NCBI GenBank assembly: GCA_018240225.1
Contig: JAFEGF010000003.1
Span: forward strand, 1 to 48,593
Direction of reading: 5' to 3'
DNA length: 48,593 nucleotides
From: Verrucomicrobiota bacterium
GTDB taxonomy: Bacteria > Chlamydiota > Chlamydiia > Chlamydiales > Rhabdochlamydiaceae
The translations under genes were made by a program, and so were the position numbers. Under the pieces are notes generated by a model that worked only from the letters and a program-made list of their open reading frames with translations, did not search any database and had not been told where the DNA came from. Shown in pieces: positions 25,290 to 34,113 of the stretch. How positions within the stretch are numbered: position 1 is the stretch's first letter; the number at the start of each line of letters is the position of its first letter.

Positions 25290-25290
25290 A

Positions 25291-26070
25291 TTAAAAGAAT
25301 AGGACTTCGACCGGGTTTTGAGAAAGCAGGTGGTCGTTCGGAGAAAAATCGAGACGGATGGTCTTTGTTTCATTACACACCTCCGCATGGCCATCGATAT
25401 CCTTTGCCGGCTCCTGGACTTTCATGGGATAGATCCCATCAGGAGGAAGGCATAGATTGGATGCGGCAATTTCATAATGGCCTTGCCGTTTGTTCAATGA
25501 AGAAAAGACAGAGTAGTTGCGTCCTAAGAGCGACGCTACTTCGGTCAGATTGCCTTCTTGAAGAGCTTTTCGAATGCGGCCTGAAGAGATCGGCAGGTCT
25601 TTCCAAAGGGTTTTATCCAGATACTTTACTTCAAAATCAAGCAGGGGAGCTAAGGCCTTTACGGCATCAGAAGTTCCTTGGCGGTCTTTACCAAAGCGGG
25701 CATCCTCTCCCAATGCAAGATAGGAGAAGGGAAGATGTTGTCTTAATTCCTTCAGAAACAGATCGAACGGTTGTTGCGCAAATTCAGCATTGAATTCGAT
25801 CAAGATAACAAGATCGATGGAAAGTTCCTTAAAAAGCTTCAATTTATGCTCAAGTGTGCAGAGCTGCAATGTCGGGGCATGCCCGTTGAATACTTGAGAA
25901 GGATGATTGGCAAATGTCAACGCGGCGACTGTCCCTTGATCAGCGACCTTATTGCGTAAAAACTGAAAAAGGGCTTGATGGCCTAAGTGGACACCATCGA
26001 AGGACCCGATCGATAAGCCAATCGGTTGCGGCAAAGAGGGGATTTCATTGAGGCTGCGGCAAATGATCAT
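25291..26070 (-). CDS. ribF: RibF FAD synthetase/flavokinase with degenerate C-terminal half
   Basis: The N-terminal FAD synthetase (nucleotidyltransferase) domain is clear: GSFDGVHLGH (22-31), with an ISSGRIR motif near residue 172. The riboflavin kinase half is short (about 75 residues rather than about 120) and I do not see the usual G-x-P-T-A-N motif. The protein is 259 residues against about 310 in E. coli. Flavokinase activity is therefore doubtful; it may make FAD from FMN only, or the domain may be diverged beyond recognition. It lies 17 nt downstream of truB, and its stop touches the second family-C element. Confidence 0.85.
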   Translation of the reverse strand: MIICRSLNEIPSLPQPIGLSIGSFDGVHLGHQALFQFLRNKVADQGTVAALTFANHPSQVFNGHAPTLQLCTLEHKLKLFKELSIDLVILIEFNAEFAQQPFDLFLKELRQHLPFSYLALGEDARFGKDRQGTSDAVKALAPLLDFEVKYLDKTLWKDLPISSGRIRKALQEGNLTEVASLLGRNYSVFSSLNKRQGHYEIAASNLCLPPDGIYPMKVQEPAKDIDGHAEVCNETKTIRLDFSPNDHLLSQNPVEVLFF

Positions 26071-26087
26071 GAGACCTCTTTTGAAAC

Positions 26088-26771
26088 TTAACAGCCTTTC
26101 AAATGTTTTTGCAGATGCTTTTGCCAGTTGTAAAGCGGATCGAACAGGCGCTCGACTTCACAGCACTCATCAATTGTAAACACTCCGCTGCGCACACGCT
26201 CCAGCGCAGAAAGGTGAGCCCCGCATCCTAGCATTTGTCCGATATCATGGGCAAGGGATCGGATATATGTTCCCTTGGAGCAATGGACGTCGAGGTCCAG
26301 ATAGGGATAGGCATAGCCGAGAGTTTCAATGCGGAGGGTGACTTGGACGGGCTCTCTTTCAATGGTTATCCCTTTGCGAGCCAGCTCGTATAGTTTTTTG
26401 CCTTGGACTTTTTTTGCGGAGAACATGGGAGGTACTTGCAGGATCGTTCCTTGAAACTGCAGCACCGTATTGTCGATTTCTTCCCGAGTAGGAATGAGAT
26501 CGGATGTTTGCATGATTTCCCCTTCGGGGTCGTACGTTTCTGTACTAATGCCTAGGTGGATTCGTGCTCGATACTGTTTGTCTTGATTAAGAAACTGATT
26601 TGACAGACGTGTATAGTTCTTGCCGATGAGCAGAACGAGGACCCCTGTTGCGAACGGATCCAGCGTTCCCGCATGTCCGATTGTCCGGATGCCGGTTACT
26701 CTTCGGAGCAAGGAAACCATGTGGAAAGAAGTTTTTCCGACAGGTTTATTGAGGGGGAGGATACCTTCCAA
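26088..26771 (-). CDS. truB: tRNA pseudouridine-55 synthase TruB
   Basis: The 227-residue protein shows the TruB motifs: NKPVGKTS at the start and GHAGTLDP with catalytic D38. Further on are Y-R-A-x-I-x-L-G-x-x-T-x-T and the C-S-K-G-T-Y-I-R-S-L stretch. It isomerises U55 in the T loop of tRNAs. It is shorter than E. coli TruB (about 310), lacking most of the C-terminal PUA-like part, and Chlamydia TruB is also short. The gene is in the rbfA-truB-ribF run with an 8-nt gap from rbfA. Confidence 0.95.
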   Translation of the reverse strand: MEGILPLNKPVGKTSFHMVSLLRRVTGIRTIGHAGTLDPFATGVLVLLIGKNYTRLSNQFLNQDKQYRARIHLGISTETYDPEGEIMQTSDLIPTREEIDNTVLQFQGTILQVPPMFSAKKVQGKKLYELARKGITIEREPVQVTLRIETLGYAYPYLDLDVHCSKGTYIRSLAHDIGQMLGCGAHLSALERVRSGVFTIDECCEVERLFDPLYNWQKHLQKHLKGC

Positions 26772-26779
26772 AGCAACTC

Positions 26780-27175
26780 TCAGCTGTTTTCAATGTTGCT
26801 ATCGGAGGGTGGGCATTTCCTTGACTTTTGCTCATCGTGGATCTTGCTCAATAGAGAGTCAATTTTGTATTGCTGCTCAACAGAAGAGTCCAGTTTGAAT
26901 GTCAGCATAGGGAAATAGCGCATCACCACTTTTTTTGATGATTGGATCGCAATGAAGCCGGCAGCGGACTGAAGCGCGCGGATCGTTTGCTCTTTAGCTT
27001 CTTGAGACCCAATGACGCTGATGTGGACTTTAGCATGCTGCAGATCGTTAGAGATGTCCACTGCCGTTACGGTGACAAACTCATTCACATGAGGATTGCG
27101 CACCTCGCGATGGATCACCTCGGAGATCACCTCTTTTAAAAGGGAATTGAGCCTTGCAATGCGATTTTTTATCAT
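26780..27175 (-). CDS. rbfA: 30S ribosome-binding factor RbfA
   Basis: The 131-residue protein has the RbfA KH-like fold signature: R-x-N-S-L-L-K-E near the start, then V-T-A-V-D-I-S-N-D-L-Q-H-A-K-V-x-I-S, and P-M-L-T-F-K-L-D-S-S in the last strand. It aids maturation of 16S rRNA in the 30S subunit. The C-terminal tail (about 110-131) is charged and variable, as in other members. It follows infB on the same strand with a 22-nt gap and precedes truB, the widespread infB-rbfA-truB order. Confidence 0.95.
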   Translation of the reverse strand: MIKNRIARLNSLLKEVISEVIHREVRNPHVNEFVTVTAVDISNDLQHAKVHISVIGSQEAKEQTIRALQSAAGFIAIQSSKKVVMRYFPMLTFKLDSSVEQQYKIDSLLSKIHDEQKSRKCPPSDSNIENS

Positions 27176-27197
27176 TAGACCTCGGGTGATGACTTCG

Positions 27198-29855
27198 TTA
27201 TAGCTCTTGCGTTAAATAAGTGATTTCAAATGCCTGCAGGATATCTCCAACTTTTACTTCATTGTAATTCTGCAAGAGGATGCCGCACTCAAATCCTTTG
27301 GAGACTTCACGGACATCTTCTTTGACCCGCTTGAGGGAAGCGATCGCTCCTTTCCAAACAACTTGACCTTCTCGAATCACTCGCATACTGTGCGAACGCT
27401 TGATCAGTCCGTCTGTCACTTTGCAACCTGCAATGACTCCAAGTTGGGATGCTTTAAACACGGCGACGACTTCTGCTTCGCCCGTATCTGTCTCTTGCGG
27501 AATCTTATCGAGGAGTTTGAGCATTAATTCACGGACATCATCGACAGCATGGTAGATGATATCGTGCATTTTAACAGTGACCTTGAGCTTTTTGATCAAA
27601 TCTTCGGCATGATTTTCAATTTGAGTGTGGAAGCCTAAGATTGTCGCTTTAGATGCAGCTGCCAGTTGGACGTCGGATTCAGATATCTCGCCGACGCTGG
27701 TGGAGATGAAGTTGATCTCAACTTTGTTTGATTGGATCTTTTGCAATGAGATCTTCAATGCTTCGACCGATCCTTGAACGTCGCCGCGTAAAATCAAGTT
27801 CAATATCTTTTTCTGAACGGCTTGCTTGTCTTGGAGCAGGCTTTCTAGCCCAGCGCGCTTCATCAATTGCTGCTGCGCATGTCTCTTGCCTTCTGAGCGT
27901 TTTTCTGCAAGGTCCCTAGCTTCCTTCTCATTAGCAACGACGATGAACTCGCTTCCAGCTTCAGGAAGTCCTGACAAGCCTGTGATTTTAACAGGTGTGG
28001 AAGGGGTAGCTTCTGAAATATCGCGTCCATGTTCATCCTGCATCGTTTTTACACGCGCAAAGTGTTGGGCGAATACGATAGCATCTCCAAGTCGAAGCGT
28101 TCCATTTTGAACAAGAACAGTCGCAACTGATCCCATTCCTTTGTGCATCTCCGATTCAATGACGCTGCCGCGAGCGCGGGAAACGGGATTAGCTTTCAAT
28201 TCAAGAATTTCAGCTTGAAGGGCAAGCATTTCCAGAAGTTCTTTGATCCCGGCGCCTGAAACTGCAGAACAATTGACAGTGATGGTCGTTCCGCCCCATG
28301 CTTCAGGGAGAAGGTTCTGGTCTGCAAGCTGACGATAGACGTTTTCAGCATTAAAATTTGGCTTGTCCGACTTATTGATCGCCACAACGATCGGCACGTT
28401 GGCAGCTTGCGCTTGGTTGATCGCTTCGATCGTTTGGGCCCTGATCCCTTCGTCGCCGGCCACAACCAGGACGATAATATCGGTAACGTCAGCGCCGCGT
28501 GCCCGCATTGCGGAAAACGCTTCGTGGCCTGGGGTATCGAGGATGGTCAGATCGCCAACAGGAGTATGGCATTTGAATGCGCCGATATGCTGGGTAATTT
28601 CGCCAGCTTCTCCAGCAGCGAGGTTCGTTTTGCGGATCGAATCGATCAAGCTTGTTTTGCCATGGTCGACATGTCCCATGAACGCTGCAACAGGAGGACG
28701 GAGTATGAGGGATTTAGGATCAGACTCTTGAATCTCCTCTTTGATTGTCTTATCGGTGATGCGGACGCGGTCTTCTTCTGCGGTATCGATGGAGATTTCG
28801 CAATCGAAATCATGGCCTAGCAATTGGACAGTCGTTTCGTCATCTAGCAGATCATTAAGGGTGATGACAACACCTTTCATGAACAGCTTAGAAATGAGCT
28901 GAGAGGCCTTTAATTTCATTTCAGCAGCCAAGTCTTTGACAGTGATCGGCAATCGTACTTTAAGTTCTTTTGGACGAATAACCTCTTCTTGCTGAATGGG
29001 TCGCATCTTATGGGAAGGCCGCTTCTTTCTCCAGCCTTGTTCTTCTAGATCATCGCGAAGGCCTTGCCGGTCGCGTGAGTCGAAGGTCTTTTCAGAAGTT
29101 CCGCCTTTTTTAGACGGCTTATATTCTCTGAAATCCTTAAATGCGGTTTTCTTTCCCTCTTCAGTGTCAGATTTTGGAGCCTCTTTTATCGGAGGGGACT
29201 TGCGCGGTTCGCCATGCGCTTCTTTGCCAGGGATGACAGGTCTGCTCATTGGTGAATAGCCATCTCGGCGGGGGCCTTGCGGATATCCTCCTTCACGGCG
29301 AGGAGCTCCAGGAGCGTATCCTCCGCCTTCGCGGCGAGGGCCAGGCGCATAACCTTCTCTTCTGGGAGCTCCTCCGCCATAGCCACCTTCACGGTGCTGC
29401 TCGCTGCCGTATTGATGATGGGAAGGACGTGGTCTGTATTGAGGATAGGATTGTTGCTGATAGGGTGTTCGCGTTTGATCAGCAGGTTGGTCTGATCGAG
29501 GAGCTTCCTCTGACGGTCTTGGCGATGGCTTTTCTTGTTCAGGTTCTGGTTGCTTTTCAGCCCGCACTTGTTTTTCAGCTTCAACAGGCCGGTCTGCAAT
29601 ACCTTCTGCACGTGTAGTTTCAGCCACGCGTTCTGTCGAAGGTTTAGATTCGCTTGGCTCTGGAGCTGGCGCAGCTTGTTTTTGCTGTGCTGCTTCTACA
29701 GGCGCTCTTTCTTCTTCTCTTTCAGCTGGAGGAGATTCTGCTTCCGCCGCATCCGCTTTCTTTTTTTTCAGAGCAGAGGGTTTTTTAAGCTGGCCGATCT
29801 TAAGAGCTTCGGCAAGCTGAGCATTTTTAACGTTTAATTTAAGATTTTTGGCCAA
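27198..29855 (-). CDS. infB: Translation initiation factor IF-2
   Basis: The 885-residue protein has a long low-complexity N-terminal region (about 20-300) and a linker with the IF2_N motif. The GTPase domain carries GHVDHGKTS near 390, DTPGHEAF and NKSD, and domains II-IV end the protein. It brings initiator tRNA to the 30S subunit. Residues ~155-205 consist of Gly/Tyr/Pro/Arg-rich repeats of the type P-R-R-E-G-G-Y, which I do not know from standard IF-2. The start is marked by only a short spacing to nusA (3 nt), so the two are probably translated together. Confidence 0.96.
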   Translation of the reverse strand: MAKNLKLNVKNAQLAEALKIGQLKKPSALKKKKADAAEAESPPAEREEERAPVEAAQQKQAAPAPEPSESKPSTERVAETTRAEGIADRPVEAEKQVRAEKQPEPEQEKPSPRPSEEAPRSDQPADQTRTPYQQQSYPQYRPRPSHHQYGSEQHREGGYGGGAPRREGYAPGPRREGGGYAPGAPRREGGYPQGPRRDGYSPMSRPVIPGKEAHGEPRKSPPIKEAPKSDTEEGKKTAFKDFREYKPSKKGGTSEKTFDSRDRQGLRDDLEEQGWRKKRPSHKMRPIQQEEVIRPKELKVRLPITVKDLAAEMKLKASQLISKLFMKGVVITLNDLLDDETTVQLLGHDFDCEISIDTAEEDRVRITDKTIKEEIQESDPKSLILRPPVAAFMGHVDHGKTSLIDSIRKTNLAAGEAGEITQHIGAFKCHTPVGDLTILDTPGHEAFSAMRARGADVTDIIVLVVAGDEGIRAQTIEAINQAQAANVPIVVAINKSDKPNFNAENVYRQLADQNLLPEAWGGTTITVNCSAVSGAGIKELLEMLALQAEILELKANPVSRARGSVIESEMHKGMGSVATVLVQNGTLRLGDAIVFAQHFARVKTMQDEHGRDISEATPSTPVKITGLSGLPEAGSEFIVVANEKEARDLAEKRSEGKRHAQQQLMKRAGLESLLQDKQAVQKKILNLILRGDVQGSVEALKISLQKIQSNKVEINFISTSVGEISESDVQLAAASKATILGFHTQIENHAEDLIKKLKVTVKMHDIIYHAVDDVRELMLKLLDKIPQETDTGEAEVVAVFKASQLGVIAGCKVTDGLIKRSHSMRVIREGQVVWKGAIASLKRVKEDVREVSKGFECGILLQNYNEVKVGDILQAFEITYLTQEL

Positions 29856-29858
29856 CTG

Positions 29859-31130
29859 TTAGACCCTCTTTTTTCGGATTTGTTCAAGTATCTTATATGC
29901 CATTTCAATGCTGATCTCAGGAATTGATGAGAGTTGTTCCGGTGTGGCGTTCAATACTTTGCGTGCCGTATCGAATCCAGCGCTGATTATACTTTCAATA
30001 ATCATGCTATTGACACCTTCGACAGCCAGCGGCTCATCTAGTGTAGGATCGTCTGCAAGCGCGAGCTGAGCACGCTCTATGTTCATGGCGCTTTGGTATT
30101 GGCTCATTTTTTGCACGTGGAGCTCAGCGCCAATCAGTTCACCGTTAAGCCGGGCGTTCATTCCGCGCTTTCCGAGAGCTGCAGGGTAGTCTTCGTCAGT
30201 AACAACAATGGAAATTGCAGATCCATCGTCGCTAACGTTAATTTTCTTGATCTCAACCGGCGTCAATGAATTTTGAAGAAGCTGAACTGGATCTTCTGTA
30301 AATGGGATGATGTCGATCTTTTCATTGTTCAGTTCGCGGATGATATTTTTTACGCGGTTGCCACGGATTCCGACACAAGCCCCGACTGGATCAATTTTAG
30401 GATCTTGGGAGCGGACAGCCAGTTTTGTGCGGTATCCTGCATCGCGGACGATTTTCTCGATGATGATCGTCCCTTCATGAATTTCTGGCACCTCTTGAGA
30501 AAATAACTGAGCGACAAATTCAGGATGAGATCGAGACAGGATGACCTCGGCTCCGCCGCTTTCAGTATCGCGGACTTCTAGCAAAAGAGCTTGCACACGG
30601 TCGCCAACATTGTATTTTTCAGTCTTTGGATAGAAACGGTCAGGCAATATTGCCTCCACTTTTCCAAGATCGACAATGAGGGTTGCTCCTCGAACGACCC
30701 TTTTGACTGTCCCGGAGATGATCTCATTGATCCGGTGCCGGTATTCTTCGTAAATGACGTCCCTTTCAGCCCCTCTCAATTTTTGGGAGATAATTTGGCG
30801 TGCTGTTTGGGCAGCGATCCGTCCGAAATCTTGCGGAGTGACTGAAATATCCACCCACTGACCGATTTCGCAATAAGGGTTTAGGACGCGAGCATCTTCC
30901 AAAGTGATCTCTTCTTCAGGAATAGTTACCTTGTCGACAACCTCTTTTTGGGCAATGACGTCGATGTTTCCAGTTTTCGGATTGATCTGGACAGAAACAT
31001 TGATCAAGCCCTTGACGCTTTTGCGAGCGGCTGCCCTAAGAGATTCTTCGATAGCCGTGATAATGACTTCACGTTTGATCCCTTTTTCTCTCTCTAAATA
31101 TTCAAAGATGGCGACTAGGTCTTTGTTCAT
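29859..31130 (-). CDS. nusA: Transcription elongation/termination factor NusA
   Basis: The 423-residue protein has the NusA N-terminal domain (about 1-130), an S1 domain (about 133-200), and KH1 and KH2 (about 230-345; G-A-C-V-G-I-R-G-N-R-V-K). A short helical C-terminus (about 360-423) contains an S-S-I-P-E-I-S helix-hairpin-helix type segment. It modulates pausing, termination and antitermination. The acidic repeats of E. coli NusA are mostly absent, as is common in many phyla. It is the first gene after rpsA but is separated from it by an intrinsic terminator. Confidence 0.96.
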   Translation of the reverse strand: MNKDLVAIFEYLEREKGIKREVIITAIEESLRAAARKSVKGLINVSVQINPKTGNIDVIAQKEVVDKVTIPEEEITLEDARVLNPYCEIGQWVDISVTPQDFGRIAAQTARQIISQKLRGAERDVIYEEYRHRINEIISGTVKRVVRGATLIVDLGKVEAILPDRFYPKTEKYNVGDRVQALLLEVRDTESGGAEVILSRSHPEFVAQLFSQEVPEIHEGTIIIEKIVRDAGYRTKLAVRSQDPKIDPVGACVGIRGNRVKNIIRELNNEKIDIIPFTEDPVQLLQNSLTPVEIKKINVSDDGSAISIVVTDEDYPAALGKRGMNARLNGELIGAELHVQKMSQYQSAMNIERAQLALADDPTLDEPLAVEGVNSMIIESIISAGFDTARKVLNATPEQLSSIPEISIEMAYKILEQIRKKRV

Positions 31131-31221
31131 CTGAAATTAAGCCTCTTCCTTATAGATTATACACAAGTGAACTCAAAAATATACTCAGGCAAAGCTAGAT
31201 TTTTGAATTGACTTTTGTATA

Positions 31222-31248
31222 AAACGCGGGCTCTATGAACCCGCGTTT
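31222..31248 (-). terminator. Intrinsic terminator after rpsA
   Basis: AAACGCGGG and CCCGCGTTT form a perfect 9 bp GC-rich stem with a 9-nt loop about 39 nt after the rpsA stop. On the minus strand it is followed by TATAC and A-rich sequence rather than a long T run, so efficiency may be moderate. It would separate rpsA from the nusA operon. Confidence 0.6.
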
Positions 31249-31286
31249 GTAGCTTGCTCCTCGATATAAATCGAGTTGCTCCTTAA

Positions 31287-33035
31287 CTAGTTAAGAGTAT
31301 CCTCTGTAGCTTCTTCGTCGCTCTTCTTGCCTTTTTTGGCTTTAGAAGTGCCGACGACGATGTCATCGCGATTGAACTTGTTCTTGTCGACTAAATAGTC
31401 TTTGATCGAAAGAGCAATTTTTTTGTGTTCCGGATCCAATTTGATGACCTTGGCTGTCACTTCTTCGCCTTTATTGACGACATCTTCCACTTTTCCAAAC
31501 GGCTGGTCGGAAAGTTCTGTGACGTGGACAAGAGCTTCGATCCCGTTATCGAGTTCGACAAATGCGCCGAAAGCTGTGATTTTAGAAACAATGCCCTTGA
31601 CGAGGGTTCCAACTGGCATCGTCTTTTCGATTGTTTCCCAAGGATTGTTGCTAAGCTGCTTGACGCCGAGAGTGATTTTTTTGCTTTCTTTGTCAACAGA
31701 CAGGACAATCGCTTCTACTTTGTCTCCTTTTTTCAAGACTTCAGAAGGGTGGGAGACTTTTTTGATCCAGCTTAAATCGGAGATGTGGATCAGTCCATCA
31801 ATTCCAGGCTCAAGCTCTACAAATGCACCGTAGTTAGTCAGATTACGGATCTCTGCAGTAACGCTGCTGCCGATTGGGAATTTTCTTTCGACATCGTCCC
31901 ATGGATTTTTTTCTGTTTGCTTGATTCCGAGAGAGATTTTTCCTTCTTCTTTTTGGACGGAGAGGACAATCGCTTCGACTTCATCGCCTTTCTGGACGAT
32001 TTCGCTAGGATCGGTCACGTTTTTAACCCATGACATTTCTGAAACGTGGATTAGACCTTCAATGCCTGGCTCGATCTCGATAAAGGCGCCGTATGGGACC
32101 AAATTGACGATTTTTCCGCGGACCTTAGTTCCTGGCGGATAGCGCATTTCAATCTCTTCCCAAGGATTGCTTTCTTTCTGCTTCATTCCAAGGGCTACGC
32201 GGCCTTTCTCTTTGTCGACATGAAGAATGATGACTTCGAGTTCTTGTCCGAGAGCAACCATTTCTGAAGGATGCTTGATCCTTTTCCAAGTCATGTCGGT
32301 GATATGGAGCAGTCCATCGATGCCATCGAGGTCAAGGAACACGCCGAAGTCTGTGATGTTTTTCACAACGCCTCTGCGGAGCTCGCCTTCATTGATGTTT
32401 TCCAGCATCTCAGCTTTGCGAGAGATCCTTTCTTCTTCGAGAAGTTCGCGGCGGGAAACGACGATGTTCTTGCGTTCAGTATTGATCTTAAGGATCTTGA
32501 AGTCGTATGTCTGGCCGATAAACTCATCGAGGTTCTTGATCCGCTTGTTGTCGATTTGCGATCCTGGCAAGAATGCTTCCATGCCGATATCGACCATCAA
32601 GCCGCCTTTGACTTTTCGGATGACCTTACCCTTAACAATCGAGCCTTCATTGCAGTGGTTGACAATGTATTCCCACTGTCTTTGTCTGCGGGCTTTATCG
32701 CGCGATAGGACGATTTGTCCATCTTCGCCTTCAGTTTGGTCGAGATAGACTTCTACTTCATTGTCCAAAGCGAGCTCGCTCGGTTCTGGGAATTCTCCAA
32801 TTGGAACTAGACCTTCTGATTTTAATCCTACATCGACTACGACGAAATCTTTTGTGATCTCTACAATTCTTCCTTTGAGGATTTGACCTGTGCTCATTGA
32901 CGAAACGGATCCTTCGCCGGCAGCTTCTTCTTTGCGGTTCAAAAGGCTCATGAATTGTTTCGCATCGTCTTCGTGATAGTCTACGTCGTCGATGATTTTA
33001 CTTTGGTTCCAATCGTTTTTATTTGCTTTGGACAT
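31287..33035 (-). CDS. rpsA: Ribosomal protein S1
   Basis: The 582-residue protein carries six S1 domains, several with clear R-V-x-L-G-x-K-Q-x-x-x-N-P-W-type ends ([24 protein letters not shown]). The repeats at roughly 230, 315, 400 and 490 share G-A-F-[IV]-E motifs. It binds mRNA leaders on the 30S subunit. The C-terminal tail is lysine-, glutamate- and threonine-rich. Its length is close to Chlamydia S1 (about 570). A TAGGAG lies 12-14 nt before the ATG. It is transcribed divergently from the aspartokinase; the 211 bp between them has no clear promoter match. Confidence 0.96.
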   Translation of the reverse strand: MSKANKNDWNQSKIIDDVDYHEDDAKQFMSLLNRKEEAAGEGSVSSMSTGQILKGRIVEITKDFVVVDVGLKSEGLVPIGEFPEPSELALDNEVEVYLDQTEGEDGQIVLSRDKARRQRQWEYIVNHCNEGSIVKGKVIRKVKGGLMVDIGMEAFLPGSQIDNKRIKNLDEFIGQTYDFKILKINTERKNIVVSRRELLEEERISRKAEMLENINEGELRRGVVKNITDFGVFLDLDGIDGLLHITDMTWKRIKHPSEMVALGQELEVIILHVDKEKGRVALGMKQKESNPWEEIEMRYPPGTKVRGKIVNLVPYGAFIEIEPGIEGLIHVSEMSWVKNVTDPSEIVQKGDEVEAIVLSVQKEEGKISLGIKQTEKNPWDDVERKFPIGSSVTAEIRNLTNYGAFVELEPGIDGLIHISDLSWIKKVSHPSEVLKKGDKVEAIVLSVDKESKKITLGVKQLSNNPWETIEKTMPVGTLVKGIVSKITAFGAFVELDNGIEALVHVTELSDQPFGKVEDVVNKGEEVTAKVIKLDPEHKKIALSIKDYLVDKNKFNRDDIVVGTSKAKKGKKSDEEATEDTLN

Positions 33036-33246
33036 GTTAAGGGTTACTCCTAGGGTTTATAAATCAAGCCCATCCATTTGGGTTTAAAGGGAAGATGCTA
33101 TCAAAAGATTCGTAATATAAGCAACGGTAAAAAATCCGATCCTTCTGCATAGAGCTTTGATTCTACGGATGCTGAATTCTATTGCCAGAGTTTGAAAAAT
33201 TTATTAGGATTGCTTTTATCCTTTGTTCTAGCTTTGACGTCTGCTT

Positions 33247-34110
33247 ATGGAAACGATTGTAATGAAATTCGGCGGGGCGGCAGTTTCGAGCACGGAACAG
33301 TTTTCCCGCATCGCAGAAATTATTTTAAACCGCGCTGGCAATGCTAAAGTCGTCGTTGTCGTTAGCGCCATGGGCGATACGACCGACCAGCTGCTAGCTC
33401 TAGCAAAGAAAGTCCACCCAGAACCTCCCCTTCGAGAACAAGACATGCTGGTCTCTGTCGGAGAAAGGATCAGCGTAGCCCTACTTGCGATGGCGCTTCA
33501 ATTAAAAAACAAAGAAGCGATCAGTTTTACAGGCAGCCAGTCGGGCATCATTACTTCGAGCCTGCATTCTGAGGCCCGGATCGTCGATGTTAAGCCCCAC
33601 CGTCTAAAAAGACACCTCGACGAGGGGCGGATTGTGATCGTCGCAGGTTTCCAAGGAGTGAGCAGGGAGGGCGAGATCACGACTTTGGGAAGAGGCGGGT
33701 CCGATACGACAGCTGTCGCCCTTGGTGTTGCTTTAGAGGCAAGCGTCATCGAGTTTTACAAGGACGTGCCTGGCATATGCGAAGAGGACCCTAAAAAAAA
33801 TCCTTATGCCAAGGTCTTAAGCAACCTTTCATACGGAAGCGCTTTGGAAATTATTGAGAAGGGGGCCGAGGTCTTGCACGCTAGGTGCATCAAGCTTGCT
33901 GAAAGAAATTTATTGAATTTGCATATTCGCTCTTTTTTTGATCCAGAGTTGCGGTATAGCCAAGGAACCTTGATAGGACCTCTTGAAATAGCGGTTAGTC
34001 AATCTTGTGAAGCAGGCTCAAAACTTGGATGTTCGGAAAAATCGATGAGTTCGAGCAAGTTTGCCGGACAACCAAGTTTTGCAACTAGTTCATGCATTTA
34101 TGAGGAATAG
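33247..34110 (+). CDS. lysC: Short aspartokinase lacking ACT domains
   Basis: The catalytic domain is clear: K-F-G-G (7-10), G-E-R-I-S near 72, G-F-Q-G-V near 138, T-L-G-R-G-G-S-D-T-T near 150, and Y-K-D-V-P-G-I near 177. It phosphorylates aspartate for lysine, diaminopimelate and threonine synthesis. Catalytic sequence ends near residue 250, and no ACT regulatory domain follows; most aspartokinases have about 400-450 residues. Residues ~257-280 come from an inserted palindromic repeat. The stop is 3 nt before the next ATG, and the last codons serve as its ribosome binding site. Whether the missing ACT domain is natural to the lineage is unclear. Confidence 0.85.
   Translation: METIVMKFGGAAVSSTEQFSRIAEIILNRAGNAKVVVVVSAMGDTTDQLLALAKKVHPEPPLREQDMLVSVGERISVALLAMALQLKNKEAISFTGSQSGIITSSLHSEARIVDVKPHRLKRHLDEGRIVIVAGFQGVSREGEITTLGRGGSDTTAVALGVALEASVIEFYKDVPGICEEDPKKNPYAKVLSNLSYGSALEIIEKGAEVLHARCIKLAERNLLNLHIRSFFDPELRYSQGTLIGPLEIAVSQSCEAGSKLGCSEKSMSSSKFAGQPSFATSSCIYEE
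34015..34086. repeat. Palindromic repeat, family A, inside the aspartokinase reading frame
   Basis: CAAAACTTGGATGTTCGG (34019-34036) pairs with the arm ending at 34081 at 16 of 18 positions, with a 27-nt loop. The loop contains the AAAATCGATGA sequence also found in the repeat at 38534. The right side reads AGTTTTGCAACT, the family sequence in reverse. It is read in frame. Confidence 0.65.
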
Positions 34111-34113
34111 CAG

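Noticed and set aside
26071-26087. FMN riboswitch before ribF
   Set aside because: The gap to truB is only 17 nt; no conserved RFN element is present.
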